This document shows positions 17,172 to 26,483 of a stretch of DNA of 64,000 nt, piece by piece; within the stretch, counting starts at the first letter, position 1; every line of letters begins with the position of its first letter. The DNA is taken from positions 1,116,001 through 1,180,000 of the forward strand of contig NZ_CP098806.1 of assembly GCF_023822005.2 (NCBI RefSeq), written 5' to 3'. Origin of the DNA: Dyadobacter fanqingshengii (GTDB lineage Bacteria > Bacteroidota > Bacteroidia > Cytophagales > Spirosomataceae). A program made the translations under genes and the position numbers. A model generated the notes under the pieces. The model ran no database searches, had not been told where the DNA came from, and saw nothing but the letters and a program-made list of their open reading frames with translations.

Positions 17172-18320
17172 ATGAAAATTAGAAGTTACGAGCTGTTTCA
17201 GGTTCCGCCTAGGTGGTTATTTCTTAAAATAGAGACGGACGAAGGCATTATCGGCTGGGGCGAGCCGGTGATTGAAGGGAAAGCGGCGACGGTGAAAGCG
17301 GCTGTGATTGAGTTGATGGATACGCTGATCGGAAAAGATCCGATGGACATTGAAGGCCATTGGAACACCATGTACAGAGGCGGATTTTATCGCGGCGGTC
17401 CCATATTGATGAGTGCTATTGCAGGCATCGACCAGGCGCTTTGGGACATTAAGGGGAAATTTTACAATGCGCCAGTTTATCAGCTTCTTGGCGGGAAATG
17501 CAGGGATAAAATCAAGGTTTATTCATGGATTGGAGGCGATAGGCCTTCGGATGTAGCGATCGCGGCGAAGTTATCGCTTGACAGCGGCTTCAAGGCCATT
17601 AAAATGAATGCAACGGACGAAATGCAATACATTGATTCATACGAAAAGATCGACCTGGTTTTGCTTCGGGTTGCATCTATTCGCGAGGCGGTGGGTTATG
17701 CATTGGATATCGGCGTTGATTTTCATGGCCGTCTACATAAGCCAATGGCAAAAGTGCTCGCGAAGGAATTGGAGCAATTCAGGCCAATGTTTATTGAAGA
17801 ACCCGTGCTGCCCGAGAACAATGAAGCGCTTCGGGAAATTGCCAACCATACTTGCATTCCGATTGCCACGGGCGAAAGAATGTTCAGCCGCTGGCAGTTT
17901 AAGGAATTGCTGACGCAGGGTTATGCAGACATTATCCAGCCGGATTTGTCGCACGCGGGCGGCATTACCGAATGCAAAAAGATCCTATCTATGGCCGAGG
18001 CTTTTGATGTTGCCGCCGCGCCACATTGTCCGCTTGGGCCTATTGCGCTGGCTGCGTGCCTGCAAGTGGACGCGACTTGTCACAATGCCTTTATCCAGGA
18101 ACAAAGTTTGGGCATTCATTACAATCAGGGAAATGATCTGATGGATTACCTGGAAGACAAAACTGTTTTTACTTACGAAAATGGCTTCGTAAATATTCCT
18201 TCCGGCCCTGGCCTGGGTATTGAAATCAACGAAGATCAAGTTCGCAGAATGGCAGAAGTAGGGCACAACTGGAAGAACCCGCTATGGAAACATGAAGATG
18301 GGAGTGCTGCGGAGTGGTGA
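17172..18320 (+). CDS. dgoD: D-galactonate dehydratase
   Basis: This 382-residue enolase-superfamily enzyme has the same length and catalytic numbering as E. coli DgoD. D183 and H185 are in GVDFHGR, E209 in FIEEPV, E235 in TGERMFSR and H285 in PHCPLGP. It dehydrates D-galactonate to 2-dehydro-3-deoxy-D-galactonate in the De Ley-Doudoroff galactose pathway. The N-terminal capping domain starts [20 protein letters not shown]. The gene appears to stand alone, with 173 bases upstream and 238 downstream, and no kinase or aldolase of the pathway is in the window. A close mandelate-racemase-group relative with another acid-sugar substrate is possible but less likely. Confidence 0.92.
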   Translation: MKIRSYELFQVPPRWLFLKIETDEGIIGWGEPVIEGKAATVKAAVIELMDTLIGKDPMDIEGHWNTMYRGGFYRGGPILMSAIAGIDQALWDIKGKFYNAPVYQLLGGKCRDKIKVYSWIGGDRPSDVAIAAKLSLDSGFKAIKMNATDEMQYIDSYEKIDLVLLRVASIREAVGYALDIGVDFHGRLHKPMAKVLAKELEQFRPMFIEEPVLPENNEALREIANHTCIPIATGERMFSRWQFKELLTQGYADIIQPDLSHAGGITECKKILSMAEAFDVAAAPHCPLGPIALAACLQVDATCHNAFIQEQSLGIHYNQGNDLMDYLEDKTVFTYENGFVNIPSGPGLGIEINEDQVRRMAEVGHNWKNPLWKHEDGSAAEW

Positions 18321-18558
18321 TTTACTGTATTAATTTATCGCTTCTACAGGTTTCTAATATTTACAACAACAGCTAATGAGATAGGGGAAATTCATAAATG
18401 AATAGTCGGGATGTTTCGCTCCAAAACCTTTAAAAAAGTGAGACTGGCCGATTATTCATTGGATTAGTGTGAATGTGCTAAGCTGCCAGATATTACACAT
18501 GTATTTAAACATACGGTGTCGGTCAAGCTTAGCATATTTAATAATCCATTTCCCATTC

Positions 18559-19674
18559 ATGAAAAAAGTTGTATTACTCATCATATCGCTTTGTTGGCAC
18601 CACATCATTTGGGGGCAGACCTTTGGAAATGTTGGAATTAACACTTTCCATCCCGATCCGAGTGCCGCATTAGAAGTCAGAGCAACCAATAAGGGCGTTC
18701 TATTTCCGAAAGTGTATCTGCAGTCGGCCACTGACAACGCTACAATACCGTTACCAGCGAAAGGCTTAATACTCTTCAATACGAATTCTGCTTTGGGAAA
18801 GGCTGGATTTTACTATAATAATGGCACGCCCGTTTTGCCGTATTGGACGAATGTGGAAGCAAAGTTAAAGCTGCCTTATATGGACAAGGCAGCAAATGCA
18901 TCCACGCTATTCGCAGTGAATAACCTTGCAACAACCGCCAGCGTTCGGGCGGTGCAAGGATCTTCGGATTTGGGAATAGGGATCATGGGAAGAACAATTA
19001 CAGGGACCGGCATCGCTGGACATAGCAGCGGAACAGGGACCGGAGTTCTGGCTGTGAATAATAGCGGACAAGGTTTGGCGATGGAAGTAAATGGTAAAAT
19101 CCATCTTAGCATAAATACAAAGGCACCTGCGGCGGGGGATGTACTCACTTCCGACGCATTGGGTTATGCAACCTGGCAGCCACCGATTGAAAAGTCCAGC
19201 GGGGTTGCATTTTCCGCGGTCGGGATTCTTGGAAATGGGAACGAAAATATGTCCCAGAACAGCTATGTGAAACTTGCTTTTGCTAATGAAGTTTATGATG
19301 TGGGCTCTAATTACAACAATGCCGCTCAATCACCTCACAGCTCGTTTATCGCACCTAAAAACGGTATTTATCATTTCAAGGTTGCGGTGCAGTGGAAAGA
19401 TCAAACACAAGATGCAAATCTTTATGGTCCGACCATCCGGCTGCAGCAGACCAGGGGTAATACGACAACTATTCTAGCCGAAAATCGAGCGTGGGTTTTT
19501 AAGTGGGGTGGAGGGTATAGATCCTGCATTGAGATGGATTGTCAATTGGAACAAGGAGATATTATAAACACGGTTGCAAGGGCGTATGGATCGCAGATTG
19601 TCCTGTTAAGAAAACAAGCCTTTTTCCCCGACAACATACAATCCAGTTTCAGTGGAAATCTTGTCCTAGAATAG
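18559..19674 (+). CDS. Secreted protein with C1q-like C-terminal domain (paralogue 1)
   Basis: From the ATG at 18559 the product is 371 residues, with a signal peptide ending near WGQTFG (earlier in-frame codons add no signal peptide). The N-terminal module GINTFHPDPSAALEV then NKGVLFPKV, and a later GFYYNNGT, is the repeat found at the start of many Bacteroidota surface proteins. A Gly-rich middle section (GIGIMGRTITGTGIAG) follows. From about residue 215 comes a C1q/TNF-like domain: VAFSAVG, YDVGSNYNN, FIAPKNGIYHFKV, CQLEQGDII and a final FSGNLVLE. C1q domains trimerise and bind ligands. It is the first of four genes spaced 10-38 bases apart. The ligand is unknown. Confidence 0.75.
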   Translation: MKKVVLLIISLCWHHIIWGQTFGNVGINTFHPDPSAALEVRATNKGVLFPKVYLQSATDNATIPLPAKGLILFNTNSALGKAGFYYNNGTPVLPYWTNVEAKLKLPYMDKAANASTLFAVNNLATTASVRAVQGSSDLGIGIMGRTITGTGIAGHSSGTGTGVLAVNNSGQGLAMEVNGKIHLSINTKAPAAGDVLTSDALGYATWQPPIEKSSGVAFSAVGILGNGNENMSQNSYVKLAFANEVYDVGSNYNNAAQSPHSSFIAPKNGIYHFKVAVQWKDQTQDANLYGPTIRLQQTRGNTTTILAENRAWVFKWGGGYRSCIEMDCQLEQGDIINTVARAYGSQIVLLRKQAFFPDNIQSSFSGNLVLE

Positions 19675-19712
19675 TAGCATTTGCCACGTCAGTTCTAACT
19701 CACCCAATATAA

Positions 19713-20780
19713 ATGTCAATGAATAAATGCACTTTACTTTTGTTCGTGCTAGCGATCAGTGTGAAATCACTAGCCCAAAATGCAGGTGTCAATACCCAAA
19801 CGCCTCATCCGAGCGCTGCGCTCGATGTGTTTAGCAATAGCAAGGGGGTGTTGTTGCCTAAGGTTCTTCTCTTGTCGTCGACAGACCAGTCTACGATACC
19901 TAATCCCGCAAAATCGCTTCTGGTTTACAAACCGGCTAATGCTTTCGGCTCGGAAGGATTTTATTATAATCTAGGTGATGCTGACAGCCCATCATGGCAA
20001 ATGTTGGGCTCAAGACTGAACCTCCCCTTGTCATTTACCGACACCAATGCAGGCGCGTTGTTTTATGTCGAAAATACATCTAATTCATCTCTGGCAACCG
20101 GAATTGAGGGTTATTCCGAAACGAAAAGAGGAGTTTGGGGCGCTACGGTATCTGGGAGCGGCGTTGCCGGCCTAGCCTTTGGATCTGGGACTGGATTTCA
20201 GGCTATTAATACTTCAACAGGACTTGCGCTAGACGTTTCAGGCAAATTGAGAATTTCAGGAACAGGACAGTCTCCTGGCGTTGGTAAGATTTTAACATCC
20301 GATTCAGACGGTGATGCATCCTGGCAGGAACCTGTGGTAGAGACGGTTGCTTTTTCAGTGGCCGGTGTCAAAGGGGATGGAACGATCGGGACGCAGGAAA
20401 AGGTCAAATTTTTAACCGAGAACTATGACATCGGGAACAGTTACAATGCTGTTTTTACAAACAATTTCACGGCACCTTTCCACGGTATATATCATTTCGA
20501 TGCCTTACTACAATATGCTTCAGATGTTAACCTGGAATTTTTCCCAATTACGCAGATTATGCGTACAAGAAATTCCATCACTACAATTTTAGCAGAAGAC
20601 GATCCCGGGGAAGTGAGATTTAGTTACACTTCACAGGTTTCAATTGAGTGTGAGTTGTTTCCTGGAGACATCATCTTTGTCCAGGGCAGTAACGGACACG
20701 TTGATAATGATCCACAGGCAAAACTTGTCACATCCGATTATGCGGCTTTCTTCAATGGAAGAATGATTCAAAAATTATAG
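19713..20780 (+). CDS. Secreted protein with C1q-like C-terminal domain (paralogue 2)
   Basis: This 355-residue paralogue has a signal peptide ending at KSLAQNAG (the ATG at 19719 is an equally good start), then the module GVNTQTPHPSAALDV, KGVLLPKV and GFYYNLGD. A Gly/Ser-rich stalk-like stretch with GVWGATVSGSGVAGLAFGSG resembles the trimeric stalks of fibre proteins. The C-terminal 130 residues form a C1q-like domain: VAFSVAGVKG, FTAPFHGIYHFDA, ECELFPGDIIFV and AAFFNGRMIQKL. It is closest to the fourth gene of this operon. It lies 38 bases after paralogue 1 and 29 before the T9SS-tailed protein. Export beyond the outer membrane is likely but no sorting tail is present. Confidence 0.77.
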   Translation: MSMNKCTLLLFVLAISVKSLAQNAGVNTQTPHPSAALDVFSNSKGVLLPKVLLLSSTDQSTIPNPAKSLLVYKPANAFGSEGFYYNLGDADSPSWQMLGSRLNLPLSFTDTNAGALFYVENTSNSSLATGIEGYSETKRGVWGATVSGSGVAGLAFGSGTGFQAINTSTGLALDVSGKLRISGTGQSPGVGKILTSDSDGDASWQEPVVETVAFSVAGVKGDGTIGTQEKVKFLTENYDIGNSYNAVFTNNFTAPFHGIYHFDALLQYASDVNLEFFPITQIMRTRNSITTILAEDDPGEVRFSYTSQVSIECELFPGDIIFVQGSNGHVDNDPQAKLVTSDYAAFFNGRMIQKL

Positions 20781-20809
20781 GACCCACAGCTTCCAAACTT
20801 AATGCTATA

Positions 20810-21814
20810 ATGAGAGCTAAATGCATAACCATTTTAACGTTTGTATTGTCATTTCAGTTGGATGTTCAAGCACAATTCACGGTGAATGACAACGGTTTCT
20901 TTCTTGCTCCTGAGACGACCTTAACGGTTAGTGGCTTGTCAATCACACCATCCGGTCCATTCAGTTTTAGTAACAATGAAATCTCGTACGCAACAAAGCC
21001 GGTTTCAGGCAATCCGAATGAGAGTATCAAACGGGTTTATGCGATGGGAAATCCCATAGCCTTTAAAGGCAATATATTGATCAGCTATTATGAGAATGAG
21101 TTGAACATGAATTCCGAAAACTTGCTTCAATTAACCAAGGCTGGACTGAATGGTGAATTTTTAGTGCCCACAAACAAGAGTGTGGTCAATTCACAAGAGA
21201 ACTTTGTGTCCGAAGATGTAGATTGGACAAACATTCAATATCTGACGCTTACCAATTCCGGTAACATTCTGCCCGTGACGCTTATTGACTTTGAAGCATT
21301 GGTGCGGGAGAACGAAATTGTTTTGGCATGGAGCACTTCCCATGAGTCTAACAGTGACTTCTTCGAAGTTCAGCATAGTGCAAATGGGAAGGAATGGCAA
21401 ACAATCGGTCGTGTGGCAGCCGTTCAACAAAGTAATGAGGTGAATGGCTACGCATATGTTCATAAATCTCCGTCAGCGGGGAGCAATTTTTACAGATTGC
21501 GAATTGTTGACCAGGATGGAACATTTGCATTTAGCCGTATCAGGAATGCCACTTGGAAAAGTCAACTGTCAGTAGTGTTTTTCCCTAATCCCGTTTCTGA
21601 TTGGCTTTCTATTGAATTGGAGGGTTCTTCTTCAGTCAGAAGCATTGCCATTGTGAATGCAAAGGGGCAATCGGTTTACCATAAATCGAATTCTGCAATA
21701 GGGCACAATTCCGAAAATCGGATCGATTTCAAGAATTTTCCATCAGGTATTTACACAATCATTGTAATGCTGAAAGATGGATCATTAAGCACAGGAAAAA
21801 TTTCCAAAAAATAG
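20810..21814 (+). CDS. Secreted protein with type IX secretion C-terminal sorting domain
   Basis: This 334-residue protein has a signal peptide (MRAKCITILTFVLSFQLDVQAQ), an N-terminal beta-rich region of unknown fold, and a middle section with ILPVTLIDFEALVRENEIVL and WSTSHESNSDFFEVQHSANG, a fibronectin-III-like module common in Bacteroidota cell-surface proteins. It ends in a type A sorting tail: VVFFPNPVSDWLSIELE, then FPSGIYTIIVMLKDGS and a basic KISKK end. The tail sends proteins through the type IX machinery to the cell surface. No enzyme motif is visible. It lies inside an operon of C1q-like proteins (gaps of 29 and 10 bases), so an extracellular scaffold or adhesin role alongside them is inferred. 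Confidence 0.8.
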   Translation: MRAKCITILTFVLSFQLDVQAQFTVNDNGFFLAPETTLTVSGLSITPSGPFSFSNNEISYATKPVSGNPNESIKRVYAMGNPIAFKGNILISYYENELNMNSENLLQLTKAGLNGEFLVPTNKSVVNSQENFVSEDVDWTNIQYLTLTNSGNILPVTLIDFEALVRENEIVLAWSTSHESNSDFFEVQHSANGKEWQTIGRVAAVQQSNEVNGYAYVHKSPSAGSNFYRLRIVDQDGTFAFSRIRNATWKSQLSVVFFPNPVSDWLSIELEGSSSVRSIAIVNAKGQSVYHKSNSAIGHNSENRIDFKNFPSGIYTIIVMLKDGSLSTGKISKK

Positions 21815-21824
21815 TTTGTGAATC

Positions 21825-22883
21825 ATGAAAAAGCATATCCTGTTAATATCCCTCATTTGTGCTGGATATGACGTGTCCGCACAAAGCGTTGGCATCGGCA
21901 CAAAAACTCCGCATGCAAGCGCGGTTCTCGAGGTTTCAAGCAATTACAAAGGTATATTGATTCCGACGGTGGCATTGCAATCTGCGTCGGATAAAAATGC
22001 AGTACCTAATCCGGCTAACGGGTTGCTGATTTATAAGCCATCCAATGCGTTCAATTTGGAAGGATTTTATTACAATATGGGTAAGGAAAGCGACCCAATT
22101 TGGCAAATGCTGGGTGCCAGTCTAACATTACCGTATACGGCGACCGCCAGTTATGATGGTGCATTATTTCACTTAGAGAACACAGGTAATTCTTTTGCTT
22201 CAACCGCCATTGACGGTTTTTCAACAGAGCGAACAGGAGTTTGGGGTTCAACCAGCTTAGGTAGAGGAGTAATCGGAAAAAGTTCTGGTTCTGGTACAGG
22301 TGTATATGCATACAGTTTAAAGGACGGTATTGCACTTCACGTAAACGGTAGATTGAAGATAGCAGGCCCTGGTTTATCAGCCGGCGTCGGAAAGCTTCTG
22401 ACATCTGATGCCAATGGCAACGCAACCTGGCAAGCACCAGCCGTAAAAACTATTGCTTTTTCCGTGAACGGCGTTGAAGGCAGCGGGGCCCTTGGCTCTT
22501 TCGAACAAGTCAAATTTTCAAATGAAAATTATAATCTGGGCGATGGATATTCTGGAGCACCTTCTTATAGTTTTCAAGCGCCTGTACATGGCATTTATCA
22601 CTTTGCAGCTAGTTTGAAATTTCAAAATGATGGGTTATCATTTCATCCATCGGTTAATTTAGTTCGGAAAAGAAACGGGGTCAGCGAAATTATTGGTTAC
22701 AATTATCGCGACGACGCAAGATCGAAGTACACGGGAATGGTAACGATGGATTGTGAGCTATTGCCTGGGGATGTCGTGTTTGTTTCCGGAGTGAGTGGCC
22801 AAGTGACAGGCGATCCAAGCCCAACACTATCGACCACTAACTATACCGCTTTCTTCAATGGAAGATTAATTCAGAAACTTTGA
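21825..22883 (+). CDS. Secreted protein with C1q-like C-terminal domain (paralogue 3)
   Basis: This 352-residue paralogue starts only ten bases after the T9SS-tailed gene. The signal peptide ends near YDVSAQSVG. The N-terminal module reads GIGTKTPHASAVLEV, KGILIPTV and GFYYNMGK, followed by a Gly/Ser-rich stretch (GVIGKSSGSGTGVYAYS) and the C1q-like domain: IAFSVNGVEG, QAPVHGIYHFAAS, DCELLPGDVVFV and AFFNGRLIQKL. The last nine residues nearly match those of paralogue 2, so the two arose by duplication, with the T9SS gene between them. Its stop is 36 bases from the stop of the convergent phosphoesterase gene; no terminator hairpin is visible there. Confidence 0.77.
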   Translation: MKKHILLISLICAGYDVSAQSVGIGTKTPHASAVLEVSSNYKGILIPTVALQSASDKNAVPNPANGLLIYKPSNAFNLEGFYYNMGKESDPIWQMLGASLTLPYTATASYDGALFHLENTGNSFASTAIDGFSTERTGVWGSTSLGRGVIGKSSGSGTGVYAYSLKDGIALHVNGRLKIAGPGLSAGVGKLLTSDANGNATWQAPAVKTIAFSVNGVEGSGALGSFEQVKFSNENYNLGDGYSGAPSYSFQAPVHGIYHFAASLKFQNDGLSFHPSVNLVRKRNGVSEIIGYNYRDDARSKYTGMVTMDCELLPGDVVFVSGVSGQVTGDPSPTLSTTNYTAFFNGRLIQKL

Positions 22884-22919
22884 GATTAGGCATAATACAT
22901 CATGAAGTAAATGGATAGC

Positions 22920-24767
22920 CTATTTAGTGCTCAGCAACGCAATTTTACCATCCATCGTCGTAACCAGCACTTCGCGTTTACTAATAGGCGTTATGCCGCT
23001 GACCAGCCCGTTGGAAATTTTGTGTTTCCAGATTGTTTCACCGCTGCTCCGGTCAATGGCGCAGACCATTCCGGAGTTGGTGGGGACATAAAGGATGTTG
23101 TTGGTTTCGACCAATGCAGTGGGGGAGATTTCGTAGGGCAATTTCAACTTGGCTTTCCAGCTTAATTCCATGGAATCGGCTTTGGTGGAGACGCCGTAAA
23201 TGTCACCGTCCATTGTTTTTACGAAAACCAGGCTGCTATCCGACGACAGTCCGATGGATTCACGCACACGTACGGTTGGGATTTGTTTGCGCCAGATCAC
23301 CTGGCCGGAAGTTGCATGAAGGGCAGTCATGAACCGGTCTGGTGCTACGATGAAAACACGGTTACCGGAAGCGACGGGATAAACGGCCGCTGGCGAGAAC
23401 ATTCTGTTCGTAGCGCCGTTGTTCCACTTCCAAACCAATGCGCCCGTTTTCAGGTCAAGCGCATAGAAGTCATTGGCCCAGCATCCGAAAAATATCTTTC
23501 CCTGGTAAATCAATGGTTTGGTGACCACAAATCCTTTTACATCCTTAAAATCCCAAACTAACTTGCCCGTTTCCAGATCTAATGCCCGGAAATGTCCGTC
23601 AGAGCCACCTGTAAACACCTTACCATCCGCAATGACAGGATTTGCAACAATTGGTTTTTCAGCGCTGAATTTCCATTTGAGTTTGCCCGTTTTTATGTCA
23701 ACGCAATAAATGTTTTTGTCGCTGGAAGTGATGACAACGCTCGATCCCGATGCGGCGGGTGTGGAGTAGATTTTGCCGTTGGTTTTGTATTCCCAGAGTT
23801 TCTTTCCTTTCTTGTTCAAAGCAAACAATGCGCCTTTTGTATCGGAGCACAAAATGATCTTGTTGTGCATGGTAACGCCAGAGCCTATGTCGCTGTCGTC
23901 CTGATAGTTCCATAGCATTTTTACATTCTTGAACTGGTCGTTAACAGCATAGGACGGTCGGTGAAATTGCTCGTTGCTTTTGAAAAATTGATGATCTTTT
24001 AATGCCACTTCCTTCCATTGTTTGAGGCTGTCGGAGAAAGGCCTTTTGATTTCAAAAGATGCTTTTCCTTCGATAATGGTCACAATGTTGTAGCCGCCGA
24101 TTTCATCTTTTGCTCTGAGGTTGGAACGCCCCATGACACCCGGGATTTTTTCAAAATCGAATGCTTTGTTGCTATGCCCGTGGCCGCATAGGATGAGCTG
24201 TACATTGTTCTTTTTCAGTCTGTCCAATGCGTCGTACCAGTTGTTGAGCGCTGAATCTTGCGGATAATGATTGAGGTAAATGACGGGCATCTTTGGGTCG
24301 GGCAACTTGTTGAGCGTGCTGTCGAGCCACACCAAATGTTCCCTCGGAACCTGGCCGGGGCCCATGCGCATATTGGGCCCCGACGCTGTTCCGAGAAATG
24401 CATAACCTTTGTGCAGAAAATAAAAGGATTCGGCGCCAAAGATGGTTTTGAAGCTATTACTCCCGCTTTCCGACCAGTTGGAATCGTGATTGCCGGGGAT
24501 GACATGCCAAGGTTTGTGCAGACTGTCAAGAATCGCTTTCGCTAGCATAATCTCGTCATCCGAACCGAATTCGGTAATGTCTCCTGTTATAACCACGAAA
24601 TCAAGTGCCGGATTAGCATTGATATCCTTAACCGTCCGCATGAGGTCCTCTGCGCCCGTAGAGCCGCCGACGTGCGTGTCGCTGACAAACGCAAACTTGA
24701 ATTTTTGATTTTGACCAAAACAAAACGGGGCAATGAACAGCAGCAGGCAAACCGAAAAGTATCTCAT
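22920..24767 (-). CDS. Metallophosphoesterase fused to a PQQ-type beta-propeller, secreted
   Basis: With the ATG at 24767 (the earlier TTG at 24773 is also in frame) the product is about 615 residues. A signal peptide ending in FCFGQ is followed by a calcineurin-like phosphoesterase domain with the full metal set; in numbering from the TTG these are D32/H34 (SDTH), D65 (TGDITEF), N95/H96 (PGNHDSN), H169 (LNHYP), and H198/H200 (CGHGHS). From about residue 290 there is a PQQ-like beta-propeller of repeated blades such as GKKLWEYKTNGKIYSTPAAS and GKLVWDFKDVKGFVVTKPLI. It probably hydrolyses a phosphoester in the periplasm or at the outer surface. It is the last gene of the SusC/SusD operon, 10 bases after SusD, so the substrate is likely what that system imports. 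Confidence 0.86.
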   Translation of the reverse strand: MRYFSVCLLLFIAPFCFGQNQKFKFAFVSDTHVGGSTGAEDLMRTVKDINANPALDFVVITGDITEFGSDDEIMLAKAILDSLHKPWHVIPGNHDSNWSESGSNSFKTIFGAESFYFLHKGYAFLGTASGPNMRMGPGQVPREHLVWLDSTLNKLPDPKMPVIYLNHYPQDSALNNWYDALDRLKKNNVQLILCGHGHSNKAFDFEKIPGVMGRSNLRAKDEIGGYNIVTIIEGKASFEIKRPFSDSLKQWKEVALKDHQFFKSNEQFHRPSYAVNDQFKNVKMLWNYQDDSDIGSGVTMHNKIILCSDTKGALFALNKKGKKLWEYKTNGKIYSTPAASGSSVVITSSDKNIYCVDIKTGKLKWKFSAEKPIVANPVIADGKVFTGGSDGHFRALDLETGKLVWDFKDVKGFVVTKPLIYQGKIFFGCWANDFYALDLKTGALVWKWNNGATNRMFSPAAVYPVASGNRVFIVAPDRFMTALHATSGQVIWRKQIPTVRVRESIGLSSDSSLVFVKTMDGDIYGVSTKADSMELSWKAKLKLPYEISPTALVETNNILYVPTNSGMVCAIDRSSGETIWKHKISNGLVSGITPISKREVLVTTMDGKIALLSTK

Positions 24768-24777
24768 AATCAATTAA

Positions 24778-26466
24778 TTATTCCCAGCCCGGATTTTGTG
24801 TTAGTTGTGATCCGGCATCCTGGTAAAGCTTGATCTGATCCAGTGGAATAGGGGTCAGGTAAACTTTGGGGCTTTCAAATAAACGTTGTGATTCAGGCTT
24901 GGAAGCGGGAATGATGTAACCCTCCGCTGCGCCGCCTTCAATGATTGCGTCTGTGTCAGGATAGTCCGCTTTCTTAATCCATGCGCCTCGGTTAATGTCC
25001 GCATTGGCTTTTGTGTCCGAATATTCCATTTTTTTCCAGCGTGTAAGGTCATTTAATCTGAAACCTTCCATCATTAGCTCCACGCGGCGTTCGCGACGGA
25101 TTTCCCACAATAATGATGAGACCGTTTTGTCGCGTTTGGGATCGTCGTACACTTTTCCGTTCACAGCGGGTAGGCCGCCTAAAACCTGTAAAGCCGGCAA
25201 AACGACACCTGGACGTCCGCGTAGCATATTGACAGACTGGTCCAGATCCGCCTGAACAATCGCGCCTAATTCGGCAGCAGCTTCGGCATAGTTGATCAAG
25301 ACTTCGCCATAACGGATCACCGGGCCGTCGGTCTGGTTCAGCGAACCGCTTCCTTCGGGCAATTCCTTCGTTTCCTCATTCAGGAATTTCAATGTTGCAT
25401 AACCGCTCGAAGCTGCATTGGGCGCGTATTTGCTTACGCGTAAGGCATCCACAAATGTGGACGTAATGCGCGGATCTCGGTTAGTCATTACATTTTTGAT
25501 GGTTTTGTCACCCAAATACAAGGGCGAAATACCGATGGGCAATCCATCTTTTGACAAATAACTTTCAATCGCATTTTTGGACGCGCCCGCCTGCGGTTCC
25601 TTGTTGTTATAGCTGTTCAAACTGTGCGTAAGCTGACCCGTTTCATATTTTCGATACAACATCATCTCTTTGGAACCAGCCAATGTGATAGATGAAAACA
25701 GCGAACGGTAATTTTCCGCAATTGAATAGCGGCCAGACTTGATGACTTCATTAGCAGCCCACTTCGCAGCTTCCAGATACGTTTTCGCCCGCGCCTGATC
25801 AATGTTATGATATTTGAGATAAGTCCCTTCAAACAAAAACACGCGCGACATGAAAGCCAGGACAACCGATTTGTTTACCGTTAAACCCTTTTCACCATCA
25901 TCTGCACGAACATTTTCAGCTGCAAACTGGAAATCTTCCAACACCTTGTCCATTACTTCTGTCCGAGGCTGACGTGGTTTGTAAAGTCCGGCAACGTCCG
26001 TTTCTTCCAATGCTTTGTCGTAAAATGGCACATCGCCGTAAGTCCGCACCATATCATGATATTCCATTGCCCTGAAAAACCGGGCAATCCCCGACCAATG
26101 CGCAATGGCTTCCTGCTCCATAGGAACGGTCTGGATGCGGTCCAGGAAAAGATTCGCCTTCCTGACCCACGTAAAAGACCACGTTGTGGAAGTTGCCGGG
26201 ATGTTTTTAATAAACTGCGTTGGGCTCAAAGGGGCAAAATCATCATTCAATGTTTGTCCCGTAAAATATCTGCCGAATGTAAAACCGGAGCCATAAGCTG
26301 CGAAATAATTAGGATAAAATCCCCAGGCAAAGGTTCTTACATTCTTTTCATTGGTCCAGTAACTGTCATCCGTGAGCGCATCCTGAGGCTCGCGGGTTAG
26401 GAAATCTTCCTTACACCCGGTTATAGCAAGCAGTGAAATGGAAAGGATGAGAAATATCTTTTTCAT
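24778..26466 (-). CDS. SusD/RagB-family outer-membrane lipoprotein
   Basis: This 562-residue protein is a SusD-like nutrient-binding lipoprotein. The lipobox is AITGCKEDFL with the lipidated Cys at residue 18, followed by the usual SusD opening LTREPQDALTDDSYW. TPR-type helices follow (MEYHDMVRTYGDVPFYDKAL, RPRTEVMDKVLEDFQFAAE). The conserved C-terminal blocks are VIRYGEVLINYAEAAAELG, WEIRRERRVELMMEGFRLND and LTPIPLDQIKL. It forms the lid over the SusC channel encoded just upstream (17-base gap) and captures the ligand at the surface. The ligand is unknown; the downstream phosphoesterase hints at a phosphorylated compound. Confidence 0.94.
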   Translation of the reverse strand: MKKIFLILSISLLAITGCKEDFLTREPQDALTDDSYWTNEKNVRTFAWGFYPNYFAAYGSGFTFGRYFTGQTLNDDFAPLSPTQFIKNIPATSTTWSFTWVRKANLFLDRIQTVPMEQEAIAHWSGIARFFRAMEYHDMVRTYGDVPFYDKALEETDVAGLYKPRQPRTEVMDKVLEDFQFAAENVRADDGEKGLTVNKSVVLAFMSRVFLFEGTYLKYHNIDQARAKTYLEAAKWAANEVIKSGRYSIAENYRSLFSSITLAGSKEMMLYRKYETGQLTHSLNSYNNKEPQAGASKNAIESYLSKDGLPIGISPLYLGDKTIKNVMTNRDPRITSTFVDALRVSKYAPNAASSGYATLKFLNEETKELPEGSGSLNQTDGPVIRYGEVLINYAEAAAELGAIVQADLDQSVNMLRGRPGVVLPALQVLGGLPAVNGKVYDDPKRDKTVSSLLWEIRRERRVELMMEGFRLNDLTRWKKMEYSDTKANADINRGAWIKKADYPDTDAIIEGGAAEGYIIPASKPESQRLFESPKVYLTPIPLDQIKLYQDAGSQLTQNPGWE

Positions 26467-26483
26467 AAATACTGTGTTTAAAA

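Noticed and set aside
18559..22883. Idea that the C1q-like paralogues are phage tail fibres
   Set aside because: They have signal peptides, no phage structural genes are nearby, and a T9SS-tailed protein lies in the same operon.
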